Positions 8,963 through 17,321 of a stretch of DNA of 64,000 nucleotides are shown piece by piece. The position numbers and the translations under genes were made by a program. The notes under the pieces were generated by a model. The model made no database searches, was not told where the DNA came from, and worked only from the letters and a program-made list of their open reading frames with translations. The stretch comes from CAYNXB01 sp964401045 (GTDB taxonomy: Bacteria > Pseudomonadota > Alphaproteobacteria > Sphingomonadales > Sphingomonadaceae). Numbering within the stretch: position 1 is the first letter of the stretch; each line of letters begins with the position of its first letter. The stretch spans positions 7,208-71,207 of the forward strand of contig CAYNXB010000006.1 in assembly GCA_964401045.1 (NCBI GenBank). Direction: 5' to 3'.

Positions 8963-9745
8963 TCATTTCCGGTCCGGCTCCGAGTCGATCATCACCTGGC
9001 GGGTATCTTCGTGTGCCAGATCGATCAGCGCACGCATGGCCGCGCTTGCGGCGTCTCCGTCGCCGGCCGCGATCGCATCGCAGACTTCCGCATGATCGGG
9101 TATCGGATCGCGTGGCAGGGCACGGGCGCGCTGCTTGAACAGGGTCGTCCAGTTGACCGCGGCACCGATGCTGGCGCTGAGCGTAACCAGCACGGTGTTA
9201 TGCGTCGCGTGCAGCATCGCATCGTGGAAATCGCGGTCGGCCGCGCGGCCTTCTTCGGTCGCCAGCGAATGACGGCGCATGCGGGCCAGCGCATCCTTCA
9301 TCGCCTTCACATCGGCCTTGTCCCGCCGCTCCGCCGCGAGCCGCGCAGCCGCCGGCTCCACGATCGCGCGCAACTCGAACAAGTCGCGGACGAAGTCGAT
9401 CTGCGGTTCATGGCTGAAAGCCCAGGCGAGCACCGCGGGATCGAGCAGGTTCCAGCGCTCGCGCGGCAGCACGCGTGTGCCGGCCTTGGGCTTGCTCTCC
9501 ACCAGCCCTTTGGCGGTCAATACCTGCACCGCCTCACGATAAGCGCTGCGCGAGACGTTGAGCGCTTCGGAATTTGCAACTTCTCCGGTCAGGCGCGCGC
9601 CGGGCGGAATACGGCCGGAAACGATCTCCGTGCCGAGGTAATGCGCGACCGCGCCGCGTAGCCTTCGCCCGGCGCCTTTGGGCGCACGCACGAGCCCTCC
9701 GGGGCCAAATCCCTCTATCTCCCCGTCCGCCGGGCTGCCCGCCAC
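8963..9745 (-). CDS. GntR-family (FadR/FCD subfamily) transcriptional regulator
   Basis: This is a 260-residue regulator. A winged helix-turn-helix spans residues 25-95 (LGTEIVSGRIPPGARLTGE, then SRSAYREAVQVLTAKGLVES). An all-helical FCD ligand-binding domain follows at about residues 105-245 with the metal-binding signature Asp/His positions (DFHDAMLHATHN). The gene ends one base after the convergent GH27 gene and diverges from the AraD1/dehydrogenase pair. It is therefore the likely local repressor of those sugar-acid genes, responding to a sugar acid or lactone. A candidate operator lies at 9834-9842. Confidence 0.9.
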   Translation of the reverse strand: MAGSPADGEIEGFGPGGLVRAPKGAGRRLRGAVAHYLGTEIVSGRIPPGARLTGEVANSEALNVSRSAYREAVQVLTAKGLVESKPKAGTRVLPRERWNLLDPAVLAWAFSHEPQIDFVRDLFELRAIVEPAAARLAAERRDKADVKAMKDALARMRRHSLATEEGRAADRDFHDAMLHATHNTVLVTLSASIGAAVNWTTLFKQRARALPRDPIPDHAEVCDAIAAGDGDAASAAMRALIDLAHEDTRQVMIDSEPDRK

Positions 9746-9833
9746 GATATTTCTCCTTCCGGGGTTTCAACCATTCCGTCTGCGCAACATGCCCCGCCAA
9801 TGCAAGGATTGCCTTCGCTGGCCGAGCGAAATA

Positions 9834-9842
9834 TGTCAGACA
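9834..9842. promoter_or_regulatory. Candidate FadR-type GntR operator
   Basis: The odd palindrome TGTC-A-GACA with flanks AT...AA resembles the TNGTNNNACNA sites of the FadR/FCD subfamily, with one deviation. It is 48 bp upstream of the AraD1 start and 89 bp upstream of the divergent regulator start. Confidence 0.35.
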
Positions 9843-9889
9843 AAAGAACGTCACGCATCGCGGGTCGAAACTCCCAGAGAGGAACACAG

Positions 9890-10882
9890 ATGGCACTCCG
9901 GCTCCTGCAGCACCGGGAAAGCGATGGCACGCGGCGGGTGATCGCAGCCGATGGACCCGACGCGCATTTTGTCGCCGGAGCAACAACCGTCCGGAAACTG
10001 GCGGCCGAGGCCATTGCGAACGGGCAGTCGCTGGCCGAAGCGGTGGTCGGGCGCGGGCCCGCGGGAGTTGTGGACCTGGCTGCGGAATTGGCTGCGGGCA
10101 AGCTGCTTGCATCCATCGACCACCCCGATCCCGCGCATCTCCACCTGACCGGCACCGGCCTGACACATCTCGGTTCTGCGGAGGGGCGTGACGCGATGCA
10201 CCGGACGGCCGCCGCGGCGGAGCAGCAGACGGATTCCATGCGCATTTTCCTGGAAGGGCTCGAAGGCGGCAAGCCCGACGCGGGCGAGACGGGCGCCCAG
10301 CCCGAATGGTTCTACAAGGGCAACGGTGCGCATGTTGCGGGTCCGGGCGCGCCGCTGCCGATGCCGCATTTCGCGCAGGACGGAGGCGAGGAACCGGAAC
10401 TTGCGGGTATCTACCTGATCGGCCCGGACGGCACGCCGCACCGCCTCGGCATCTCCCTCGCCAACGAATTCAGCGATCATGTCACCGAGCGGCACAACTA
10501 CCTCTGGCTGGCGCATTCCAAGCTGCGCGTCGCGGCTCTGGGAGCCGAACTGCTGGTGGGCGATCCGCCAACCGATGTGCGCGGGATCAGCCGCATCCTG
10601 CGTGATGGCGAAACGCTGTGGGAGAAGCCCTTTCTGTCGGGCGAGGACAATATGTCGCACTCACTCGCCAATCTCGAAATGCACCATTTCAAGTACCCGC
10701 TGTTTCGCGTCCCGGGCGACATCCACGTTCACTTCTTTGGCACGGCGACGCTCTCTTTCGCTGACGGAATTCGCACCCAGCCGGGTGATGAATTCGAGAT
10801 TTCCGCCCCGCCCTTCACCCTTCCGCTGCGCAACCGGCTGGTGCGCGAAGAAGCGACGTCGGTGATGATCAGGCAGCTATGA
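9890..10882 (+). CDS. AraD1/GguC family protein (FAH superfamily)
   Basis: This 330-residue cytoplasmic protein belongs to the fumarylacetoacetate-hydrolase superfamily branch called AraD1 or GguC. Members are found beside sugar dehydrogenases and are presumed to act on 2-keto-3-deoxy sugar acids, for example dehydration of L-2-keto-3-deoxyarabonate. The HPDPAHLHLTGTGLTHLGS segment, the EPELAGIYLIGPDG motif with paired acidic metal ligands, and the C-terminal GDEFEI segment are visible. I start at ATG 9890, preceded by GAGAGGAAC, rather than 30 codons upstream. It overlaps the next dehydrogenase gene by 4 bp, so they are translationally coupled. The function is inferred from family and context. 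Confidence 0.75.
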   Translation: MALRLLQHRESDGTRRVIAADGPDAHFVAGATTVRKLAAEAIANGQSLAEAVVGRGPAGVVDLAAELAAGKLLASIDHPDPAHLHLTGTGLTHLGSAEGRDAMHRTAAAAEQQTDSMRIFLEGLEGGKPDAGETGAQPEWFYKGNGAHVAGPGAPLPMPHFAQDGGEEPELAGIYLIGPDGTPHRLGISLANEFSDHVTERHNYLWLAHSKLRVAALGAELLVGDPPTDVRGISRILRDGETLWEKPFLSGEDNMSHSLANLEMHHFKYPLFRVPGDIHVHFFGTATLSFADGIRTQPGDEFEISAPPFTLPLRNRLVREEATSVMIRQL

Positions 10883-11811
10883 GCATGGACCCTATCCGCA
10901 TCGCGCTAATCGGCATGGGCAAGATCGCCCGCGATCAGCACCTGCCTGCAGTCCGCGCCAATCCGGCCTTCGCCCTGGCCGCAACGGTCAGCCCGCACGA
11001 TCCCGGGGTCGACGGCGTGCCGCATTTCGCCAGCATGACGGAATTGCTGGCACAGGGCCCTGCGATCGACGCCGTGGCGCTCTGCACGCCACCGCAAGTC
11101 CGCTACGAACTGGCTATCCCGGCCTTCGCTCACGGCATGCACGTGCTCCTGGAAAAACCGCCCGGCGCGACGCTGTCGGAAGTCGCCGCGCTCGAGCGCC
11201 TGGCCTCCCGCCACGGGGTGACGCTGTTCGCCGCGTGGCATTCGCGTTTCGCTGCGGGCGTTGCCCCGGCGCGCGCCTGGCTGGCCGATCGCAAGGTGCT
11301 TGGCGCGACGATCACCTGGCGTGAGGATGTGCGGATGTGGCATCCGGGACAGGCATGGATCTGGGAGCCCGGCGGGCTCGGCGTATTCGATCCGGGGATC
11401 AATGCGCTGTCAATCGCGACGCATATTCTGCCGTGCCAGATCTTCCTGACCGAGGCGTTGTTGCAGTTTCCGGCCAATCGCGCGGCGCCGATTGCAGCCC
11501 GGCTCGCCTTTCAGGATACGAACGGAGTGAATGTCACAATGGACCTCGACTGGCGGCAGACTGGGCCACAAATCTGGGACGCTGTGGTGGAGACCACCGA
11601 CGGCACGCTTAAGCTCTCGCAAGGGGGCGCGGTGCTTGACCTGCCGCACCGCACGATGCGTTCCGAGGATCTCGAATATCCGGGTCTCTATGCCCGCTTC
11701 GCGACCCTGGTCCGCGCCGGCCTGTCGGAAGTCGATGCCGATCCCCTGCGGCTGGTGGCCGACGCATTCCTGCGCGGAACGATCGAGACCGTCCAACCCT
11801 TCGAGGATTGA
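10879..11811 (+). CDS. Gfo/Idh/MocA sugar dehydrogenase (D-galactose / L-arabinose 1-dehydrogenase-like)
   Basis: This 310-residue NAD(P)-dependent oxidoreductase would oxidise an aldose at C1 to its lactone. The Rossmann fold starts at residue 8 with ALIGMGKIARDQHLPA, and the family's conserved Lys93 is in LEKPPGATL. The WEPGGLGVFDPGINALSI helix holds the substrate-binding Asp and Asn. The sequence pattern resembles Gal-type galactose dehydrogenases and the L-arabinose 1-dehydrogenase of Azospirillum. With GH27 and GH51 genes adjacent, galactose or L-arabinose released from xylan side chains is the likely substrate. It is coupled to the AraD1 gene and followed directly by a GC-rich hairpin. 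Confidence 0.82.
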   Translation: MSMDPIRIALIGMGKIARDQHLPAVRANPAFALAATVSPHDPGVDGVPHFASMTELLAQGPAIDAVALCTPPQVRYELAIPAFAHGMHVLLEKPPGATLSEVAALERLASRHGVTLFAAWHSRFAAGVAPARAWLADRKVLGATITWREDVRMWHPGQAWIWEPGGLGVFDPGINALSIATHILPCQIFLTEALLQFPANRAAPIAARLAFQDTNGVNVTMDLDWRQTGPQIWDAVVETTDGTLKLSQGGAVLDLPHRTMRSEDLEYPGLYARFATLVRAGLSEVDADPLRLVADAFLRGTIETVQPFED

Positions 11812-11834
11812 GCGAGCGGCGGCCCGCCGCTCGC
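11812..11834. terminator. GC-rich bidirectional hairpin between convergent genes
   Basis: An 11-bp perfect inverted repeat (GCGAGCGGCGG / CCGCCGCTCGC) around a single C separates two convergent genes. There is no T run on either side. It fits a shared terminator or 3'-end-protecting hairpin, with the innermost bases unpaired to form the loop. Confidence 0.4.
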
Positions 11835-13189
11835 TATTCGCCCACCTGAACGACCGCGACCGACTTCGGCGGCAATTCCAGCGTTATCCCGCCTTTGATC
11901 GGTTTGCCGGAGATGGGTCTTGGCGCGACCACATCCGGATTATCGAAGCTGTTCACCGAATTGACCTGGGGACCGGTCAGCACTTCGCCTTGGGCTGACT
12001 TCGCGACCAGTCCGTCGAAGGTGACGGAGATGGTTCCTGTCCTCTCGGGATCGAGATTGGTCACGGCCAGCCAAAGGTGCCCATCCTTGTCGCGGGCGGC
12101 GATGCCGTCGATGCGCGGCAAGTCGATAGTGCCTTCGCGATAGCTGCCGGCATCGAAGTTCACCGGAACGAAGCGCGCGTCCTGGAACGGCAGNNNNNNN
12201 NNNNNNNNNNNNNNNNNNNNNNNNNNNNNNNNNNNNNNNNNNNNNNNNNNNNNNNNNNNNNNNNNNNNNNNNNNNNNNNNNNNNNNNNNNNNNGCGTAGT
12301 CGGCCTTGCCGAAATCGGTGCTGGAGAGGGACGGCGGCCAGCCACCGGTTGTATAGGAGTGGAGGGAGAGGCCCTCGATGTTCCAGCTCCAGTCATGCTC
12401 GCTCCAGGTCTTCATCACCTGCTCGGTGTATGCAGTATCGGGACCGCTCGGGCCGACGGCGATGCGCTGCATCGGCTGCGCGCCGGTTTCCATCTGCTCC
12501 TGCCGGTAATTGCGGACGAAGCGGGCGTACCGCTTCATCAGGTCGGTATAGTAGACCGGGCGCATCGCGCCGCCGCAGGACCAGCTTTCATTGCCAAGCC
12601 CGAGATAGCGCACCTTGTACGGCTCCGGATGACCATTGGCGGCACGCTCCTTACCCGCGGCGCTGGCGGCCGGCGCGGTCATGTAGGCGAGCCAGTCCGA
12701 CGCTTCCTCGACCGTGCCCGATCCCAGGTTCACCGACACGTAGGCTTCGCTGCCGATCTGGCCGACGAAGTCCATGAATTCGTCGGTTCCGAAGGTGTTG
12801 GGCTCGCCCGCGCCGCCCCAGTTGGCGTTGACGGTGGCCCGGCGTGCATTGGCCGGACCGATCCCGTCGCGCCAGTGATATTCATCCGCGAAGCAGCCGC
12901 CCGGCCAGCGCACGTTGGGCACTTTGATGGCCTTGAGCGCCGCGACCACGTCCTTGCGGACGCCGCGCACATTGGGAATCGGCGAATCCTTGCCGACCCA
13001 CACGCCGCCATAGATGCCGAAACCCAGATGTTCCGCGAACTGGCCGAAGATGTTGCGATCGATGACCGCACCCGGCTTGCCCGCTTCGACCTTCATCGCG
13101 ATGGCATCATCTTTGTCCGCGGCATGGGCGACGGGCGCTGCCGCCATCAGGCCGACCGCCAGGGCCATTCCCAGTCCGGTCCTCAACAT
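11834..13189 (-). CDS. GH51 alpha-L-arabinofuranosidase, interrupted by an assembly gap
   Basis: This secreted enzyme removes alpha-L-arabinofuranosyl side chains from arabinoxylan. The signal peptide ends near AHA|A (residue 23). The GH51 pattern is clear: WPGGCFADEYHWRDGIG, then YLGLGNESWSCGG with the acid/base Glu201. The C-terminal beta-sandwich ends ELPPKSVAVVQVGE. The 100 Ns lie between the catalytic acid and the C-terminal domain. The nucleophile Glu and the rest of the barrel are missing, so the real protein should be longer than the 451 codons spanned, since the family usually has 500 or more residues. Both flanks share a frame across the gap, which may be chance. The ribosome-binding site GGGAGAGA precedes the ATG. 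It converges with the dehydrogenase gene. Confidence 0.88.
   Translation of the reverse strand: MLRTGLGMALAVGLMAAAPVAHAADKDDAIAMKVEAGKPGAVIDRNIFGQFAEHLGFGIYGGVWVGKDSPIPNVRGVRKDVVAALKAIKVPNVRWPGGCFADEYHWRDGIGPANARRATVNANWGGAGEPNTFGTDEFMDFVGQIGSEAYVSVNLGSGTVEEASDWLAYMTAPAASAAGKERAANGHPEPYKVRYLGLGNESWSCGGAMRPVYYTDLMKRYARFVRNYRQEQMETGAQPMQRIAVGPSGPDTAYTEQVMKTWSEHDWSWNIEGLSLHSYTTGGWPPSLSSTDFGKADYXXXXXXXXXXXXXXXXXXXXXXXXXXXXXXXXXXLPFQDARFVPVNFDAGSYREGTIDLPRIDGIAARDKDGHLWLAVTNLDPERTGTISVTFDGLVAKSAQGEVLTGPQVNSVNSFDNPDVVAPRPISGKPIKGGITLELPPKSVAVVQVGE
12194..12293. other. Assembly gap (100 N)
   Basis: A run of exactly 100 N, the usual placeholder for a scaffold join of unknown length. It falls inside the GH51 gene and hides the part expected to encode its catalytic nucleophile. 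Confidence 0.98.
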
Positions 13190-13344
13190 TCATCTCTCCC
13201 GTCAAGCCTCGCGCCGCCTCGCGGCTGCATCGTGAACGGTGACATTACTCCGACAATACGATGGGTCAAGCCGGATGGCGGCTCCGCCGTCGCCCATCCG
13301 TGGATCGTCATAAAGCCCTTGCGCGAACGCGAATTTCTATCTTA

Positions 13345-13356
13345 GGTAGCGCTAAC
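13345..13356. promoter_or_regulatory. Putative LacI-family operator (GGTAGCGCTAAC)
   Basis: One deviation from GRTAGCGCTAYC. It sits 45 bp upstream of the sugar transporter ATG, close enough to overlap its promoter, and 156 bp upstream of the divergent GH51 start. Confidence 0.6.
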
Positions 13357-13400
13357 AATAAAAGTGGGATTCCCTTCAGGGGAATGAGAGGAGGGGATTG

Positions 13401-14816
13401 ATGGATACTGACGGGGATGACCGGGTCAGGATGCCGCTGGTATGCGCAATCGTCGCTGTCGCGACGATAGGCGGCCTGCTTTTCGGGTATGACAGCGGCG
13501 CGGTGAACGGCACGCAGGCAGGACTGCGGGATGCCTTTGCACTCGACGATGCGGGCCTGGGCTTCACGGTGGGTTCTCTGCTGATCGGCTGTGCGGTCGG
13601 CGCGTTCCTCGCCGGACGGATGGCCGATGCCTTCGGTCGCAAGCGGGTGATGATGGTGTCCGCCATGATCTTCCTGGTCGGCGCGCTGATCCAGGGCCTT
13701 ACCGGCGATCACACGGTGTTCGTGATCGCACGCTTTGCCGGCGGCATGGCGGTGGGCGCGGCCAGCGTGCTCTCCCCCGCCTACATCTCGGAAGTCGTTC
13801 CGGCGAGGATGCGCGGACGGCTTACGTCGGTGCAGCAGGTGATGATAATAAGCGGGCTCACGCTCGCGTTCGTGGTCAATTACTTCCTCGCCCAAGCGGC
13901 CGGCAGTTCCCTGGGCATGATCGGTGGGCATCCCGCATGGCGCTGGATGTATCTGGCGCAGGCGGCTCCCGCGGCGGTCTATCTGGTTGCCCTGTTCACC
14001 ATCCCCGAGAGCCCCCGCTACTGCGTCAGCCGCAAGCGTCACGCCGAAGCGGAGGCCATCCTCGCCCGCCTGCTGGGCGCCACTGCGGCCTCGGTCAAGG
14101 TGAAGGAGATCGATGCGAGCTTCTCGCACGATCACCGCCCGCGCCTGCGCGACGTCACCGCGCCGGGCACCATCCTGCGTCCCATCGTCTGGGCCGGACT
14201 GATGCTGGCCGTGTTCCAGCAACTCGTCGGCATCAACGTGATCTTCTATTACGGTGAGACGTTGTGGAAGTTGGCCGGCGTGTCGGAAGAAACCGCGCTT
14301 CAGCGCAACATCCTCTCCGGCGTCGTCTCGATCGCGGCCTGCTTCGTCGCCATCGGCCTGGTCGACCGGATCGGCCGCAAGCCTCTGCTGCTGATCGGCT
14401 CGGCCGGTATGACAGTGACGCTCGGTGCGATGGCGTGGGCATTCACCAGCGGCACGCTCGATGCGGCAGGCAATCTTGTACTGCCGCAGGCGATCGGCAT
14501 GATCGCTCTCGTCTCGGCCAACCTGTACGTGATCTTCTTCAATATCAGCTGGGGCCCCGTGATGTGGGTGATGCTGGGCGAGATGTTTCCCAATCAGCTC
14601 CGCGGCTCGGCGCTGGCTGTGTGCGGGTTTGCCCAATGGGCGGCCAATTACGCAGTGGTGCAGTCCTTCCCCGGCATGGCCGGCGGGCTCGGCCTGGGCA
14701 CGACTTATGCCTTCTACACCGCCTGCGCGGCGGTGAGCTTCGTTCTCGTGCGTGCATTCATCACCGAGACGAAGGGCAAGGAACTGGAGGAAATGGAAGG
14801 CTGGGGCGAAAAATGA
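13401..14816 (+). CDS. MFS sugar porter
   Basis: This is a 471-residue inner-membrane transporter with 12 predicted membrane segments. Hallmarks of the sugar-porter family are visible: GYDSGAVNGTQ in TM1, the loop 2-3 motif GRMADAFGRKR, PESPRYCVSRKR before the central loop, LVDRIGRKPLL and the ETKGKELEEME tail. It resembles XylE/GalP-type proton symporters. It should import xylose, arabinose or galactose released in the periplasm; specificity cannot be read from sequence. I start at ATG 13401 behind GAGAGGAGGGG. A regulon palindrome directly upstream ties it to xylan use. Confidence 0.92.
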   Translation: MDTDGDDRVRMPLVCAIVAVATIGGLLFGYDSGAVNGTQAGLRDAFALDDAGLGFTVGSLLIGCAVGAFLAGRMADAFGRKRVMMVSAMIFLVGALIQGLTGDHTVFVIARFAGGMAVGAASVLSPAYISEVVPARMRGRLTSVQQVMIISGLTLAFVVNYFLAQAAGSSLGMIGGHPAWRWMYLAQAAPAAVYLVALFTIPESPRYCVSRKRHAEAEAILARLLGATAASVKVKEIDASFSHDHRPRLRDVTAPGTILRPIVWAGLMLAVFQQLVGINVIFYYGETLWKLAGVSEETALQRNILSGVVSIAACFVAIGLVDRIGRKPLLLIGSAGMTVTLGAMAWAFTSGTLDAAGNLVLPQAIGMIALVSANLYVIFFNISWGPVMWVMLGEMFPNQLRGSALAVCGFAQWAANYAVVQSFPGMAGGLGLGTTYAFYTACAAVSFVLVRAFITETKGKELEEMEGWGEK

Positions 14817-14877
14817 GTTCTTTTTTGCGCGGGTAAGGGCTCCTCTCCTCCTTACACGCGCCAGCGAGGGCGCGGTC

Positions 14878-16035
14878 TCAAATCGCGGAGGCCGCGCCCT
14901 TTAGCGTCGCGGCCAGTGCACCACGCAATGACTTCGCCCGGTAGTCGCTTCCATAGGGGCAGCAGCGCACTTCCAACCCATCATCGCGCGGCGCGAACCC
15001 CTGCAGCCAGCTATACTTGTCGACCATTCCCCAGGCGAGCACGTCACCGAGTTGGGGATAGGACAGCATGAGATCGAGATAGCGACGGCCAAAATCGGCC
15101 ACTTTCGCATCGCGCACGGCAATGTCCGATGGCAGAGCCTTGTCCTTCACGTCGAACTCGGTGACCAGCAGGCGGTACCCCATGCCGACAACCTCATCGA
15201 TAAAGGCGCGCCAGCCCTTCTCCCGAAACGGTCCGATACCGGTTGCCGGGTCGATCTCGAACATTTCGATATGCGACTGGATGCCCAGCGCATCGACCGG
15301 AGTGCCGCGTTTGCGGAACCCCTCGAGCAGCCGCAGCACATCGTTGCAGTGCGCCTCGTGCTGCGGTTCCCAGCTCATGTAATCGTTGTAAACGAGCTGG
15401 GCGTCGGGCGCGGCCGCGCGCGCGGCGTGGAACGCGAGATCCAGCGTGGCCTCGCCGCTGCCCAGCGCCCGCGAGAGGCTCGTCGCCATGATGCCATGCC
15501 CGTCGTGGTCTATCGCCTCGTTGACCACATCCCAGGAGTTGATGACGCTTCCGTAACGCTCGATCACCTTGCCGATATGCGAGGTCAGCAGCCGCTCAGC
15601 CTCGGTGGCCGGGCGCGCTCCGAAATCGTACTGGTTAAGCCATTCGGGGAACCATTGCGGCCTGGCCCACAGCAGGGTGTGACCGCGAACGGCAAGGCCC
15701 TTGCCACGCGCCCAGGCGACAATCGCATCCATGCGGGTGAAGTCGAACTGATCCGGGCCCGGCCGCAAGGCTTGCCATTTCATCTCGTTTTCCGGCACGA
15801 CCAGCCCGCATTCGCGCGACACGAGATCCGCATAGGCGGAATTCTGGATAGACGCGGCATCCGCGCGCATCGTGTTATACGAGATGCAACTGCCGAAGCG
15901 GCGCCCCTGCGCCGCCGCGATCGCCGAGAGGCCCACCTCTGCCTCGGCATCCGTCGCGAGCGCGGCCCCGCTCCGCCCCGCGAACACCAATGCCGAAGTT
16001 GCAGCCAGCGCTTGCCTGCGTGTGAAATCCATCAT
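14878..16035 (-). CDS. GH10 endo-1,4-beta-xylanase
   Basis: This 385-residue enzyme cleaves the beta-1,4-xylan backbone. The N-terminus (TRRQALAATSALVF) suggests Tat export. GH10 motifs follow: VVPENEMKWQALRP, RGHTLLWARPQWFP, the acid/base Glu173 in WDVVNEAID and the nucleophile Glu293 in LLVTEFDV. Length matches single-domain GH10 enzymes, and there is no binding module. Two adjacent Met codons could start translation. It is divergent from the LacI regulator, and a regulon palindrome sits 33 bp upstream of its start. Confidence 0.95.
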   Translation of the reverse strand: MMDFTRRQALAATSALVFAGRSGAALATDAEAEVGLSAIAAAQGRRFGSCISYNTMRADAASIQNSAYADLVSRECGLVVPENEMKWQALRPGPDQFDFTRMDAIVAWARGKGLAVRGHTLLWARPQWFPEWLNQYDFGARPATEAERLLTSHIGKVIERYGSVINSWDVVNEAIDHDGHGIMATSLSRALGSGEATLDLAFHAARAAAPDAQLVYNDYMSWEPQHEAHCNDVLRLLEGFRKRGTPVDALGIQSHIEMFEIDPATGIGPFREKGWRAFIDEVVGMGYRLLVTEFDVKDKALPSDIAVRDAKVADFGRRYLDLMLSYPQLGDVLAWGMVDKYSWLQGFAPRDDGLEVRCCPYGSDYRAKSLRGALAATLKGAASAI

Positions 16036-16067
16036 CCGCCTCCCGTGCTGCCTTTTCCAAAGCTCGC

Positions 16068-16079
16068 GATAGCGCTACC
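16068..16079. promoter_or_regulatory. Putative LacI-family operator (GATAGCGCTACC)
   Basis: Strict consensus match lying 33 bp upstream of the xylanase start and 118 bp upstream of the divergent LacI gene. The position allows repression of the xylanase and possible autoregulation. Confidence 0.65.
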
Positions 16080-16196
16080 TTCGGCGGTTCGGAAATCGCT
16101 GTCAATCACGCCGGACCGGGCGCCTTCTTCGCGGAAAACGCGGATAGCGTGCATCATTGGCTTGCGGTGGTGCAAGGAGCAGTCGTAGATCGCGGC

Positions 16197-17303
16197 ATGG
16201 AGAAAGTCGAAGAAACCGGCCGGAGAAGAAGGGGCAACCGGAAGCAGTTGGGCCGGCCGACCATCGCGGATGTCGCTCGCCTGGCGGGCTGTTCGCCGAT
16301 GACCGTCAGCCGGGTGATCAACCGCGAAGCCAGCGTGCGCGAGGATACCCGGGAAAGCGTGCGGGCAGCGATCAAGCAGCTGAACTATTCGCCCAATCGC
16401 GCGGCGCGGTCCCTGGCGGGCGCATCGCAAATCCGCATTGCCCTGCTCTACACCAATCCGTCCGCATCCTACCTCAGCGAGTTCCTGATGGGCTGCCTCG
16501 ACGAGGCGAGCCACAGCGATCTGCATCTTGTCGTAGGGCGCTGCGCTTTTGGGGAAGACGAACTGGACGTCGTGAGACGGCTGGTAGCCAGCGGTATCGA
16601 TGGTTTCCTGCTTCCGCCGCCGCTCTGCGATGAACGCCCGTTGCTCGATCTCCTGCGGGAACTGGACGGCCGCGCGGTGCTGGTGGGGCCGGGCACTGCA
16701 GAGCCGGAAGACTGGGCGGTGATGATAGACGAATATCAAGCCGCCTATGACATGACCCGCCATATCATCGGGCTGGGGCACAAGCGAATCGGTTTCATAA
16801 TCGGCAACCCGCACCAGACGGCGAGCGGACAGCGCCTTTCGGGCTATCTCGACGCCATGGCCGCCGCGGGGCTTGAAGTGCCGGACGGGCTCGTGCGGCA
16901 AGGCCTGTTTACTTATCGCTCGGGCATCGATGCGGCCATGTATCTGCTCGACCAGCCAGACCCGCCAAGCGCGATCTTCGCCTCAAACGACGACATGGCG
17001 GCGGCGACTGTCGCAGTCGCGCAGCGGCGGCATCTCGACGTGCCGCTGGATCTCACGGTCTGCGGCTTCGACGACACGCCGATCGCCAGCACCATCTGGC
17101 CTGAACTGACCACGATCCGCCAGCCGATCCATGACATGGCCCAGCGCGCGCTGGAACTGCTGGCGGCCGAACTTCGCGCGGAGCGCAACGGCAAGCCGAG
17201 CGAGCCGGTTCACCTCAAGCTCGATTACTCGCTCGTCAGGCGGCAGTCGGAAGGTGCGCCGGGCCTTGCGCGCAACCTCAGGAGCGTAAGCAAACAACCC
17301 TGA
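16197..17303 (+). CDS. LacI-family transcriptional regulator (probable xylan regulon repressor)
   Basis: This 368-residue regulator has the LacI DNA-binding headpiece at residues 20-70 (GRPTIADVARLAGCSPMTVSRVINRE) with the hinge helix SPNRAARSLAGA. The periplasmic-binding-protein-like effector domain includes LGHKRIGFIIGNP, PSAIFASNDDMAAA and CGFDDTPIASTIWPELTTIRQP. The frame is open to an ATG at 16149, but 16197 is closer to the typical family start. It is the only LacI-type gene in the window and lies amid seven copies of a GRTAGCGCTAYC palindrome with a central CpG, as LacI regulators prefer. I infer that it controls xylan and xylose genes, like Caulobacter XylR; the inducer is unproven. 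Confidence 0.92.
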   Translation: MEKVEETGRRRRGNRKQLGRPTIADVARLAGCSPMTVSRVINREASVREDTRESVRAAIKQLNYSPNRAARSLAGASQIRIALLYTNPSASYLSEFLMGCLDEASHSDLHLVVGRCAFGEDELDVVRRLVASGIDGFLLPPPLCDERPLLDLLRELDGRAVLVGPGTAEPEDWAVMIDEYQAAYDMTRHIIGLGHKRIGFIIGNPHQTASGQRLSGYLDAMAAAGLEVPDGLVRQGLFTYRSGIDAAMYLLDQPDPPSAIFASNDDMAAATVAVAQRRHLDVPLDLTVCGFDDTPIASTIWPELTTIRQPIHDMAQRALELLAAELRAERNGKPSEPVHLKLDYSLVRRQSEGAPGLARNLRSVSKQP

Positions 17304-17321
17304 CGCGCTGGCAATCTCCGC

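Noticed and set aside
9543..9566. AGCGCT motifs inside the GntR gene as regulon operators
   Set aside because: They are coding, lack the GRT...AYC flanks, and AGCGCT is expected by chance in GC-rich sequence.
12077..13345. 422-codon plus-strand frame crossing the N gap
   Set aside because: It is antisense to GH51 and stays open only because N codons cannot be stops.
13308..14636. 442-codon minus-strand open frame over the MFS transporter
   Set aside because: Antisense to a clear sugar porter, His/Asp-rich, no start context.
14868..14899. GGGCGCGG/CCGCGCCC inverted repeat as a terminator
   Set aside because: Its right arm and most of its 16-nt loop lie within the end of the xylanase coding region and no T run follows; too weak to list.
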